Shown in pieces: positions 1 to 7,394 of a stretch of DNA of 37,500 bases. Within the stretch, counting starts at the first letter, position 1; each line of letters starts with the position of its first letter. A program made the translations under genes and the position numbers. The stretch spans positions 1 to 37,500 of the forward strand of contig NZ_JAKZLF010000041.1 in the NCBI RefSeq assembly GCF_022808855.1, written 5' to 3'. The stretch comes from Anaeromyxobacter soli. Lineage in GTDB: Bacteria > Myxococcota > Myxococcia > Myxococcales > Anaeromyxobacteraceae. The notes under the pieces were generated by a model, which was given only the letters and a program-made list of their open reading frames with translations, did no database searches and was not told the origin of the DNA.

Positions 1-405
1 GCCGCGCTGCGCATCGCGGCGCGGCGGGCGGACGCGGCCGAGCGGCTCGCGGGCGAGCTCGCTTCGCTCGTCGCCGCCTCGTCGCCGCCGCCCGTGGCGG
101 TGCCGTGGGAGGCGCTCGCCGCCGAGGCGGACGCCGCCGACGCGATCGTGAACGGGACCTCGGTCGGGCTGCACGCCGAGGACTTGCCGCTGCCGCTCTC
201 CGTCCGCGCCGGGCAGCTCGTCCTCGACTTCGTCTACGGCGACACCGCGCTCGCGCGCGCCGCGCGCGAGGCCGGCGCGCGGCTCGTCTCCGGCGAACGC
301 GTCCTCGTCCGGCAGGGGGCGCTCGCCTTCGCGCTCTGGACCGGCCGCGCCGCGCCGGAGGCGCTCATGGCGTCGGCCATCGCCGCGCCCGGGAGGCCCT
401 CATGA
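1..405 (+). CDS. aroE: Shikimate dehydrogenase, C-terminal part (cut by window edge)
   Basis: Reading frame 1 is open from base 1, so the N-terminal substrate-binding half lies outside the window. What remains is the end of the NADP-binding half. The visible block VNGTSVGLH is the conserved (I/V)N.TS.G segment of AroE, followed by a VLDFVYGDT strand and the C-terminal [14 protein letters not shown] helix, whose Gln and neighbours contact shikimate in this family. AroE reduces 3-dehydroshikimate to shikimate with NADPH in the cytoplasm. The stop overlaps the aroC start (ATGA at 402-405), which indicates translational coupling. An internal GTG at 94 is only a computed start, since coding clearly extends upstream of it. 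Confident family call; the start and full length cannot be seen. Confidence 0.93.
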   Translation, partial: AALRIAARRADAAERLAGELASLVAASSPPPVAVPWEALAAEADAADAIVNGTSVGLHAEDLPLPLSVRAGQLVLDFVYGDTALARAAREAGARLVSGERVLVRQGALAFALWTGRAAPEALMASAIAAPGRPS

Positions 406-1547
406 CCATCCGTTACCTCACGGCCGGCGAGTCGCACGGGCCGGCCCTCGTCGCCATCGCCGAGGGCTTCCCCGCCGGGCTGAACATCGACTTCGACGAG
501 GTGAACCGCGATCTCCGCCGGCGCCAGAAGGGCTACGGGCGGGGCGGGCGGCAGAAGATCGAGAAGGACGAGGCCGAGTTCCTCGCCGGGCTGCGCGGCG
601 GCGAGACGCTGGGGGCGCCCATCGCCCTCGTCGTCTGGAACAAGGACCACGAGAGCTGGAAGGACCTCGTTTCGCCCTATGCCCGCGGCGGCCGCGTCTT
701 CACCCAGGTCCGGCCCGGCCACGCCGACCTCGCGGGCGCCCTCAAGTACGCGCGCACCGACGCGCGCGACGTGCTCGAGCGCGCGAGCGCGCGCTCCACC
801 GCGGCGACCGTGGCGCTCGGCTCGCTCGCGAAGCAGCTCCTCGCCCGCTTCGGCGTCCGGGTCTCCTCGCGCCTCGTGGCCATCGGCCCGCGCCTGCGCC
901 ACGTGGAGGAGCCGCCGACCGACGCGGAGCGCGCGGTCATCGAGGCCTCCGACCTGCACGTGGACGACGAGGCGGTCGCCGCGGAGTGGCGCGCGCTCAT
1001 CGACGCGGAGAAGGCGCGGGGCGGCTCCATCGGCGGCGCCTTCGACGTCCACGCGACCGGGCTCCCCATCGGCCTCGGCAGCCACGTCCACCCCGATCGC
1101 CGCCTCTCCGCGCGGCTCGCGGGCGCGCTCTGCGGCGTCCAGGCCATCCGCGCGGTCGAGCTCGGAGACGGCACGCAGGTGGGCCGCTCCGGCCCCGACT
1201 TCCACGATCCCATCGCGTACGATCCCGCGCGCGGCTTCCACCGGCCGTCGAACCGCGCCGGGGGCCTCGAGGGCGGCATGACGGACGGCATGCCGCTCCG
1301 CGTGCGCGCGTACATGAAGCCCATCCCCACCATGCTCACCCCGCTGCCTACCGTGGACCTCGCGACCCGCGAGGCGACGCAGGCCCGCTACGAGCGGAGC
1401 GACGTGTGCGCCGTGCCCGCCGCCGCGATCGTCGGCGAGGCGGTGGTGGCGTGGGAGCTCGCGAACGCGTTCCTCGAGAAGTTCGGGGGCGACGCCATCG
1501 TGGACGTGGAGCAGGCGGTCCTCGCCTATGCCGCTCGGATCCGCTGA
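402..1547 (+). CDS. aroC: Chorismate synthase
   Basis: This 381-residue protein converts 5-enolpyruvylshikimate-3-phosphate to chorismate, a reaction that needs reduced FMN. The start at 402 begins [13 protein letters not shown], carrying the family's first signature (GESHG, residues 9-13). The segment with [18 protein letters not shown] is the second, and [14 protein letters not shown] (about residues 283-296) is the third, followed by the MKPIPTM motif. Length matches bifunctional-length bacterial AroC (about 360-390). A longer in-frame reading from 105 is open only because it runs antiparallel-free through aroE; the ATGA junction with aroE and the start of homology fix 402. The 3' end overlaps aroK by 20 bases. 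It sits second in the five-gene shikimate operon and presumably is co-transcribed with it. Confidence 0.97.
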   Translation: MTIRYLTAGESHGPALVAIAEGFPAGLNIDFDEVNRDLRRRQKGYGRGGRQKIEKDEAEFLAGLRGGETLGAPIALVVWNKDHESWKDLVSPYARGGRVFTQVRPGHADLAGALKYARTDARDVLERASARSTAATVALGSLAKQLLARFGVRVSSRLVAIGPRLRHVEEPPTDAERAVIEASDLHVDDEAVAAEWRALIDAEKARGGSIGGAFDVHATGLPIGLGSHVHPDRRLSARLAGALCGVQAIRAVELGDGTQVGRSGPDFHDPIAYDPARGFHRPSNRAGGLEGGMTDGMPLRVRAYMKPIPTMLTPLPTVDLATREATQARYERSDVCAVPAAAIVGEAVVAWELANAFLEKFGGDAIVDVEQAVLAYAARIR

Positions 1548-2025
1548 GACGCTCGCCCTCGCGGGCATGATGGGCTCCGGCAAGTCGACCGTCGCCGAGC
1601 TCCTCGGTCGGCTCCTCGGGCGGCGCGTGGTCCACCTCGACGACGCCATCGTCCGGGCGGCCGGACGCCCCATCGCCGAGATCTTCGCGAGCGACGGCGA
1701 GCCGCGCTTCCGCGCGCTGGAGCGCGAGGCGGTGGCCGCCCTCCCGGCGGGCGTCGTGGCGGACCTGGGCGGCGGGGCGTTCTGCGATCCGGTGAGCGCC
1801 GGGCGGCTCCTCGCGGTCGGCCGGGTCGTGTTCCTCGACGTGTCCGCGGCCGAGGCGGCGCGCCGGCTCTCCGCCGGCGGCGGCGACGCGGCCCGGCCGC
1901 TCGCGGCGCGCTGGCCGGAGCTCCTCGCCCGCCGCCTCCCCCTCTACCGCCGCGCCCACCTCACCGTCCCCGTCGACGGCCTCACGCCCGAGGCGGTGGC
2001 GCGGCGCATCCTGGAGTCCCTGTGA
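1528..2025 (+). CDS. aroK: Shikimate kinase
   Basis: This 165-residue cytoplasmic P-loop kinase phosphorylates the 3-hydroxyl of shikimate with ATP. The Walker A motif GMMGSGKST spans residues 13-21. Next come a LDDAIV segment carrying the shikimate-binding Asp, an FRALEREA helix with the substrate-contacting Arg, a GGGAF turn, and a LID region with an ARPL motif whose Arg closes over ATP. Length is normal for AroK. Its start lies 20 bases inside aroC, and a purine stretch (GGAGCAGG) precedes the ATG, so it is probably translated by re-initiation. The GTGA at 2022-2025 couples it to aroB. The aroK-aroB adjacency is widely conserved in bacteria and supports the assignment. Confidence 0.95.
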   Translation: MPLGSAETLALAGMMGSGKSTVAELLGRLLGRRVVHLDDAIVRAAGRPIAEIFASDGEPRFRALEREAVAALPAGVVADLGGGAFCDPVSAGRLLAVGRVVFLDVSAAEAARRLSAGGGDAARPLAARWPELLARRLPLYRRAHLTVPVDGLTPEAVARRILESL

Positions 2026-3191
2026 CCGAGCTCGTCGAGGTGATCCCCGCCCGCCAGGGCGACCACGAGTACCCGGTGCGCGTCGGCTCGGGCGCGGCCG
2101 AGCTCGTGGGCGCGCTCGCCGACGAGCACGATCGGGTGGCGCTCGTCTCCTGCGCGCGCGTGCTCGCGACCCCCTTCGGCAAGCAGGTGCGCGCGCGGCT
2201 CGAGCGCGAGGCGCCGCTCGCCCTCGTGCACGTCCTCCCCGACGGCGAGCGCGGCAAGAGCCTGCGCGAGCTGGAGCGCGGCGCGGTCGCCCTGCTCCGC
2301 GCGGGGATGACGCGGCGGAGCCTCGTCGTGGCGCTCGGCGGCGGGGCGGTCACCGACGCGGCCGGCTTCCTCGCCGCGACCTACATGCGCGGCGTGCGGT
2401 GGGTCGCGGTGCCGACGACGCTCCTCGGCATGGTGGACGCGGCGATCGGCGGGAAGACCGCGGTGAACCTGCCCGTCGCGAAGAACGCGGTCGGCGCGTT
2501 CCACCCGCCGGAGGCGGTGCTCGCCGATCCCGCGGCGCTCGAGACCTTGCCCGCGCGCGAGGTCCGCAGCGGCAAGGGCGAGGTGATGAAGTACGCCGCG
2601 CTCCGGCCCGACCTGCTCGAGGTGTTCGGGCCCCAGCTCGCCGCCGCGACGCTCGACCCGCTCGTCATCGCGACCTGCGCGCGCATGAAGGTGGACGTGG
2701 TCGAGGCGGACCCGACGGAGCAGGGGCCGCGCAAGCTCCTCAACCTGGGCCACACCTTCGGCCACGGCGTGGAGGCAGCCGGCGCGTTCTCCCGCTACAC
2801 GCACGGCGAGGCGGTCGCCGTCGGGCTCGCGTTCGCCTTCCGGCTCGCGGCCCGGCTCGGCCGCGTCGGCGCCGACGCCGCGGCCGCGGTCGAGGAGCGC
2901 CTCGCCGCGGCCGGGCTCCCCGCCCGCGTGCCGCGCGAGACGGCGCGCGCCGCCCAGCGGCTCATGGCGTTCGACAAGAAGCGCGGCGACGGCGGGCTGC
3001 GCTGGGTGCTGCCCGTCGCGGTCGAGGGCGGGCGGTGGGCGGTGGAGTGGGACGTCGAGGCGGACGCCGAGGCGGTGGACGCCACCGTCGCCGAGATCGC
3101 GGCGCCCGCCCCGTCTCGCGCTTCGACTCGGAAGAAGGGGCGCGCTACGCTCGCGCGCGGCCGCAGCGCGGCCGGAAAGGCAGCCCGATGA
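2022..3191 (+). CDS. aroB: 3-dehydroquinate synthase
   Basis: This 389-residue NAD- and divalent-metal-dependent enzyme cyclises DAHP to 3-dehydroquinate. The NAD-binding stretch includes DGERGKS (74-80) and [11 protein letters not shown] (106-116). The block [20 protein letters not shown] (130-149) is the most conserved part of the family. Metal ligands are expected at E187 in GKGEVMK and at the histidines of NLGHTFGH (241-248) and THGEA (260-264). The GTG start at 2022 overlaps the aroK stop. The enzyme core ends near residue 360; residues 361-389 form an extra Ser/Arg/Lys/Ala tail not typical of AroB. The stop overlaps the aroQ start (ATGA at 3188-3191). Confidence 0.96.
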   Translation: MTELVEVIPARQGDHEYPVRVGSGAAELVGALADEHDRVALVSCARVLATPFGKQVRARLEREAPLALVHVLPDGERGKSLRELERGAVALLRAGMTRRSLVVALGGGAVTDAAGFLAATYMRGVRWVAVPTTLLGMVDAAIGGKTAVNLPVAKNAVGAFHPPEAVLADPAALETLPAREVRSGKGEVMKYAALRPDLLEVFGPQLAAATLDPLVIATCARMKVDVVEADPTEQGPRKLLNLGHTFGHGVEAAGAFSRYTHGEAVAVGLAFAFRLAARLGRVGADAAAAVEERLAAAGLPARVPRETARAAQRLMAFDKKRGDGGLRWVLPVAVEGGRWAVEWDVEADAEAVDATVAEIAAPAPSRASTRKKGRATLARGRSAAGKAAR

Positions 3192-3655
3192 TCCTCCTCG
3201 TGAACGGCCCGAACCTGAACCTGCTGGGGGAGCGCGAGCCCGACGTGTACGGGCGGACCACGCTCCCCGAGGTGGAGAAGCTCGTGCGCGAGGCGTGCGC
3301 CGCCTGGAACGTGGAGGTGAAGGCGTTCCAGTCGAACCACGAGGGGGCGCTCGTCGACTTCATCCACGAGCACCGCAAGGCCGCGCAGGGGATCCTCCTC
3401 AACCCCGGCGCGCTCACGCACACGAGCTACGTCCTCCACGACTGCCTGAAGGCCATCCCGCACGTGCCGGTGATCGAGGTGCACCTCTCGAACATCCACG
3501 CGCGCGAGGCGTTCCGGCGGACGAGCGTCGTCGCGCCCGCCTGCCGCGGCCAGATCACCGGCCTCGGGATGCGCGGCTACCTCCTCGCCGCCGAGTGGCT
3601 GTGCGCCGAGGTCGGCGCCGTGCCGGTCGAGCGAGGCGGCGCGCCCAGGCTCTGA
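3188..3655 (+). CDS. aroQ: Type II 3-dehydroquinate dehydratase
   Basis: This 155-residue flavodoxin-fold enzyme, normally a dodecamer, dehydrates 3-dehydroquinate to 3-dehydroshikimate by anti elimination. It begins with [18 protein letters not shown], and the following YG carries the catalytic Tyr of the flexible loop. NPGALTHTS binds the carboxylate, EVHLSN carries the catalytic His region, and RRTSVV is the Arg segment that closes the site. Length matches the type II family (140-155). The start is chosen from the ATGA overlap with aroB and the purine-rich GGAAAGG seven bases before it. It is the last gene of the coupled run: 113 noncoding bases follow. Together the five genes supply every shikimate-pathway step except DAHP synthase and EPSP synthase. 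Confidence 0.96.
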   Translation: MILLVNGPNLNLLGEREPDVYGRTTLPEVEKLVREACAAWNVEVKAFQSNHEGALVDFIHEHRKAAQGILLNPGALTHTSYVLHDCLKAIPHVPVIEVHLSNIHAREAFRRTSVVAPACRGQITGLGMRGYLLAAEWLCAEVGAVPVERGGAPRL

Positions 3656-3691
3656 TGGGACGGCCCGCGCCTCGCGACCGCCGCTGAGCCC

Positions 3692-3711
3692 CGGCGGGTC
3701 TTCGCCCGCCG
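3692..3711 (+). terminator. Possible hairpin after the aro operon
   Basis: A perfect 7-bp stem, CGGCGGG paired with CCCGCCG, closes a 6-base loop (TCTTCG) 37 bases after the aroQ stop. No T-run follows, so it may be only a 3' stabilising stem or chance in this G+C-rich DNA. Confidence 0.3.
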
Positions 3712-3768
3712 TTCGCGGCGGCGCCCCGGCGGGCTCGCCTCGCTCATTCGCGCCTGCGGATCACCTGG

Positions 3769-4773
3769 ATGCCTCGCCTCGCCGTCCTCATGCCTGCCCG
3801 CGACGCGGCCGACACCGTGCGGGCGGCGGCGGTGTCCATCCTCCGCCAGAGCGAGCGCGATCTCTCCCTCGTGTGCGTGGACGACGGCTCGAGGGACGGC
3901 ACCGCCGAGATCCTGGAGCGGCTCGCAGCCCGCGACCGGCGCGTCGTCGTCCTGCGCGGCCCGGGGGAGGGCATCGCCGGTGCGCTGAACCGCGGCCTCG
4001 CCGCCTGCGACGCGGAGCTCGTCGCGCGCATGGACGCGGACGACGTGGCCCACCCCGAGCGGCTCGCGCTCCAGCGCGCCGCGCTCGAGGCGGACCCCTC
4101 GCTCGCCGCCGCCGGCTCGCGCGTACGGCTCTTCCCGCGCCGCATCCTCCGGCCGGGCATGCTCCGTTACGCGGCCTGGCTGAACGGCCTCACGACCCCC
4201 GACGAGCTCCACCGCGACCTCTTCGTCGAGGCGCCGCTCGTGCACCCCGCCACCACCATCCGCCGGGCCGCGCTCGCCGCGGCCGGCGGCTGGCGCGACG
4301 GCGACTTCCCCGAGGACTACGACCTCTGGCTCCGCCTGCACGCCGCGGGCGGCCGGCTCGCGAACGTCCCGCGCACGCTGCTCGCCTGGCGCGAGGCGCC
4401 GGCGCGCGCGACGCGCACCGATCCGCGCTACGCCCTGGCGCGCCACGTGGCCCTCAAGTGCCACCACCTCGCGCGCGGGCCGCTCGCCGGGCGGCGCGAG
4501 GTGGCGGTGTGGGGGGCGGGCGAGACCGGCAAGACCTTCGCCGACGCGCTCCTCCGCGAGGGCGTGCGCGTGGCGCTCTTCGTCGAGGTCGACCGGAACA
4601 AGATCGGCCGGGAGATCCGCGGCGCGCCGGTCGTCGGCTACGGCGACGTGGCGCGCGCGCGGGGGCTCCCCCTGCTCGTGGCCGTCGGCGCACCCGGCGC
4701 GCGGGCGCTCATCCGGGCGGAGCTCGCGCGCGCGGGCTTCGAGGAGCTCTCCGACTACCGCTGCGTCTGCTGA
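3769..4773 (+). CDS. GT2 glycosyltransferase fused to a C-terminal Rossmann-like domain
   Basis: This 334-residue protein begins as a GT-A fold family 2 transferase. MPRLAVLMPARDAADT is the first strand, VCVDDGSRDGT (35-45) binds the nucleotide, and RMDADD (87-92) is the DxD-type metal site. GDFPEDYDLWLRL (178-190) carries the acidic ED acceptor-site motif. After about residue 235 a second domain begins with VAVWGAGETGKTF (245-257), a GxGxxG Rossmann turn, followed by a VEVDRNKIG strand-loop and VVGYGDV. That half resembles the PglD/NAD-sugar-binding-like N-terminal Rossmann folds often found near sugar transferases. Sugar donor and acceptor cannot be told. No transmembrane segment is obvious, so it is probably cytoplasmic. 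No good Shine-Dalgarno precedes the ATG at 3769. It stands alone between the aro operon and the DUF4303-like gene. Confidence 0.85.
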   Translation: MPRLAVLMPARDAADTVRAAAVSILRQSERDLSLVCVDDGSRDGTAEILERLAARDRRVVVLRGPGEGIAGALNRGLAACDAELVARMDADDVAHPERLALQRAALEADPSLAAAGSRVRLFPRRILRPGMLRYAAWLNGLTTPDELHRDLFVEAPLVHPATTIRRAALAAAGGWRDGDFPEDYDLWLRLHAAGGRLANVPRTLLAWREAPARATRTDPRYALARHVALKCHHLARGPLAGRREVAVWGAGETGKTFADALLREGVRVALFVEVDRNKIGREIRGAPVVGYGDVARARGLPLLVAVGAPGARALIRAELARAGFEELSDYRCVC

Positions 4774-4866
4774 CGCGGATGGTCGCGTCGCCGCCCGGGA
4801 CCGAACCCGACCGCTGCGGTCGCCGACGCGCCGGGGGCGGGATGGCTTCCCGGGCGAGGACGGGGC

Positions 4867-4872
4867 TACCGT
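4867..4872 (+). promoter_or_regulatory. -10-like hexamer TACCGT just before a GTG start
   Basis: TACCGT fits TANNNT and ends 10 bases before the GTG at 4883, which has no Shine-Dalgarno. A transcript starting 6-7 bases after it would have almost no leader. One of five such cases in the window. Confidence 0.35.
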
Positions 4873-4882
4873 TGCGCTCAGA

Positions 4883-5968
4883 GTGCGCGCGCCCGTCCAC
4901 GTCCCCGCCGATCCCGCGGCCGCCTCCTTCGACCTCGCCGCCTTCCGGCGCGCGCTGACCGACCGGACCGCCGCCGCGGTCCGCGCGCTCCGCGAGCGCA
5001 TCGGCTCCGAGACCCTCTACGCCTTCGCGCTCTACACCGACGCGGAGTCGGGCTACGCGTCGGTGCGCGCCTCGGCGAACACCGAGGAGGGGCTCGCCCG
5101 CGCCGCGACCGCCCGCGCGGCCGACGACCCGCGCTTCCGCGGCGAGGCGGGGCGCCGCCTGCTGCGCTGGTCGGCCGCCGACTGGGACTTCCACGACTTC
5201 GACGCGGGGGTCCGGGAGGTGGCGCTGCCGGACCCTGCCGGCCGGCGCGAGTCGCTGGACCGGGCGATCCTCACGGCCATGGTGGGCGCGCTCAGGTCGA
5301 TCGACCGCGCCGGGCTCTTCGGCCGGGGGGCCGACCGTGCCTTCCTCACGGTGAACGTCCTCTGCCCGCACCCCTCGAGAGCCTTCTTCGTCAGGAACCT
5401 GCGCGCCCTGAACCCGGTGCCCACCGTGGAGCGCCACCTGCGGGAGACGGACGCCGCCCCGCTCGTGCGCGCGGTGAACCGCGCGCCGCGGCGCGAGCGG
5501 ATGCGGATCTGGCTCGCGCTGTACGAGGACCTGTACATGGAGTGGAAGACGCCCATCGCCGAGGAGGCGCGGGCGCGCGGCATGTCGCCCTGGGACGTCG
5601 AGGCCGAGCTCGTGAAGTTCGGCCCCAAGGTCGTGCCGAAGCTCCTCGACCTGCTCGCCCACTACGGGTTCGCGCCCCCGTTCGACTCCGCCCGCGAGCT
5701 CGAGACGCGCGAGGTGTGGCTCGCCGGCAGCGCGCTCTTCCTCGTCCGGCGCATCGGGGCGGTGCCGGAGGGGCAGATCCACCGCATGCAGACGCTCGTC
5801 GCTGCGTTCGTCGAGCGCGACCGGCGCCTGAAGATCGCCTCGACCCTCGCCGAGAACACCGCCCGCGTGCTCCACGAGCTCCGCCCGCGGCGGTTCCCGG
5901 AGAGCGTCATGGACCCGCAGACGTACAAGCTCCTGAACCCGGAGCCGTTCCTGCCGCGGCGCCGCTGA
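4883..5968 (+). CDS. DUF4303-like protein of unknown function
   Basis: This is a 361-residue soluble protein without signal peptide or membrane segment. The N-terminal half has features I associate with DUF4303: an ETLYAFALYTDAESGY strand-turn (about 43-58), then SANTEEGLAR, and an acidic SAADWDFHDF patch. The C-terminal half (about 200-361) is helical, rich in Arg and Leu, with a region around TPIAEEARARGMSPWDVEAE that I do not recognise. It ends with LLNPEPFLPRRR. Start: GTG 4883 is the first plausible codon of the frame after a noncoding-looking stretch, and it has no ribosome-binding site. No neighbour suggests a pathway; the convergent gene is a pseudouridine synthase. The coding call is firm, the family name tentative, the role unknown. 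Confidence 0.75.
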   Translation: MRAPVHVPADPAAASFDLAAFRRALTDRTAAAVRALRERIGSETLYAFALYTDAESGYASVRASANTEEGLARAATARAADDPRFRGEAGRRLLRWSAADWDFHDFDAGVREVALPDPAGRRESLDRAILTAMVGALRSIDRAGLFGRGADRAFLTVNVLCPHPSRAFFVRNLRALNPVPTVERHLRETDAAPLVRAVNRAPRRERMRIWLALYEDLYMEWKTPIAEEARARGMSPWDVEAELVKFGPKVVPKLLDLLAHYGFAPPFDSARELETREVWLAGSALFLVRRIGAVPEGQIHRMQTLVAAFVERDRRLKIASTLAENTARVLHELRPRRFPESVMDPQTYKLLNPEPFLPRRR

Positions 5969-6034
5969 CGCGGCCGCGGGAGGGCACCGCTCCGCGCGAG
6001 GGACGTCGCGGAGGGGAGGCGGCGGGCCCGCGAG

Positions 6035-6928
6035 TCAGGGCAGCAGCGCGGCCTCCGCGGCCCCGAAGTCGTCCGGCACGGACGCCTCGAAGACGAGCCG
6101 CGCGCCGGACGCGGGGTGGGCGACCTCGAGCCGCCGCGCGTGCAGCATGACGCGCGGGATCGCCACCTCGCCGACGCGCCGCGGGCCGCCGTAGCGCGGG
6201 TCGCCGAGCAGCGGCGCGCCGAGGTGGGCGAGGTGCACGCGGATCTGGTGCGTGCGCCCGGTCTCGGGGCGCGCCTCCACGAGCGCGGCGAGCGGGCCTT
6301 CACGCAGCGTCCGGTAGCGCGTCGCCGCCGCGTCGCCGCGCGGGTCCACGCGACGGAGCCCGGCGCGCGCCGGGTCCTTGCCGAGCGGGGCGTCGATCCG
6401 CCCCTCGGGCGGCGCGGGAGCCCGGGCGCACAGCGCGAGGTAGGTCTTCTCCGGCGTGCCGGTGCGGAACGCCTCGGCGAGCGCGGCGGCCGCGGCGGCG
6501 CTCCGCGCGAGCACGGTGACCCCGCTCGTCTCGCGGTCGAGCCGGTGGACGAGCGTCACCGGCGCGCCGAGCAGCGCGGCGACGAGCTCGGGCAGGGTGC
6601 CCTGGTCGGTCGTGAGCGTCGGCTGCGCGGGCACGCCCGCGGGCTTGTCCACCGCGACGAGGTCCCTGTCCGCGTAGAGGAGGCGCGAGCGGTCGAGCGC
6701 GCCGGGCGCGGGCGCGGAGCGGCCCGCCTCCTCGAGGTTGACGACCACCTCCTGGCCTTCGTGGAGGAGCTTGCCGGAGACCTTGCAGCGGCGTCCGTCG
6801 AGGAACACGCCGCCCGCGTCGAGCGTGCGCCGCGCGAGGCCGCGCGAGATGCCGCCGCGCGCGGCGATGAAGCGATCGAGCCGCTCGCCCGCGTCCGCGG
6901 GGCCCACGGCGAGGGAGAGCCGCTTCAT
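6035..6928 (-). CDS. RluA-family RNA pseudouridine synthase
   Basis: This 297-residue enzyme isomerises uridine to pseudouridine in rRNA or tRNA. The N-terminal S4-like RNA-binding domain is at about residues 13-65 (ERLDRFIAARGGISRGLARR, then GKLLHEGQEVVV). VAVDKPAGVPAQPT follows (91-104), then VHRLDRETSGVTVLA (128-142), the RluA catalytic motif with nucleophile D131. The KTYLALC strand and RTHQIRVHLAHLGAPLLGDPRYGG near the C terminus are also family hallmarks. The target (23S 955/2504/2580-type, 1911-type or another site) cannot be assigned from sequence alone, so no RluC/RluD symbol is given. It is convergent with the DUF4303-like gene and lies downstream of the fmdB-type gene on the same strand, 37 bases away, so the two may share a transcript. 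Confidence 0.93.
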   Translation of the reverse strand: MKRLSLAVGPADAGERLDRFIAARGGISRGLARRTLDAGGVFLDGRRCKVSGKLLHEGQEVVVNLEEAGRSAPAPGALDRSRLLYADRDLVAVDKPAGVPAQPTLTTDQGTLPELVAALLGAPVTLVHRLDRETSGVTVLARSAAAAAALAEAFRTGTPEKTYLALCARAPAPPEGRIDAPLGKDPARAGLRRVDPRGDAAATRYRTLREGPLAALVEARPETGRTHQIRVHLAHLGAPLLGDPRYGGPRRVGEVAIPRVMLHARRLEVAHPASGARLVFEASVPDDFGAAEAALLP

Positions 6929-6965
6929 GTTTCGACGGAGGCTGCGCCCCCGCCCCGCCGCTCTG

Positions 6966-7250
6966 CTAGCACGCGCCGGCGCCCTGCTTGGCGGGGCAGG
7001 TCGCGCAGGCGTCGGCCTTCGGCTCCGGCTTCGACTCGGGCTTGTCCGACTTGCCGGTGATCGCGGCGGAGTTCCGGCCGTTGTAGTCCGTGATGTAGAA
7101 GCCCGAGCCCTTGAAGGCGAAGGCGCTCGCGGACATGAGCTTCGTCACCTTCGAGCCGCAGACCTCGTGGATCTCCAGCGCCGGCGAGGACATCTTCTGC
7201 AGGTGATCGAAGCGCCCGCACTTGGGGCACTCGTACTCGTAGATGGGCAT
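6966..7250 (-). CDS. FmdB-family zinc ribbon protein
   Basis: This 94-residue small regulatory-type protein starts MPIYEYECPKCG, the FmdB/putative regulatory domain start. The usual second knuckle CP.CG is here I-H-E-V-C-G, so the ligand set reads C8, C11, H28, C31 instead of four Cys. The GSGFYITDY strand is family-typical. A Lys/Pro/Glu linker then leads to a second Cys group, CATC and a terminal Cys (C82, C85, C94). Function of the family is poorly known; roles in regulation of amidase or formamidase genes gave it its name. Start ATG 7250 matches the family N terminus exactly. A GGAG lies about 12 bases upstream, and a good sigma70-like promoter is at 7272-7299. Confidence 0.9.
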   Translation of the reverse strand: MPIYEYECPKCGRFDHLQKMSSPALEIHEVCGSKVTKLMSASAFAFKGSGFYITDYNGRNSAAITGKSDKPESKPEPKADACATCPAKQGAGAC

Positions 7251-7271
7251 ACCCGTGAATCTCCGACGGGG

Positions 7272-7299
7272 AAGCTAAATTCGGCGGAATCGCTGTCAA
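7272..7299 (-). promoter_or_regulatory. Sigma70-like promoter for the FmdB-type gene
   Basis: On the minus strand a perfect TTGACA (7299-7294) is followed after 16 bases by TAGCTT (7277-7272). Transcription would begin about 15-16 bases before the ATG at 7250. It lies in an A/T-richer patch that stands out from its surroundings. This is the best -35/-10 match in the window. Confidence 0.62.
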
Positions 7300-7394
7300 G
7301 CGACCGCCCGGCGCGGTAGGTGGGAGCGCCGCCGTCGCGAACTGGTTCGCGCTCGGCGCCCGTCGCCCGACCGGGTCGGAGGATGCCTTCTATC

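Noticed and set aside
105..401. Extended N terminus for chorismate synthase starting at 105
   Set aside because: It is Arg-rich, overlaps aroE in another frame, and the family N terminus begins exactly at 402.
3656..3768. Small gene in the gap after aroQ
   Set aside because: No frame with a credible start or length; only the short stem at 3692-3711 is seen.
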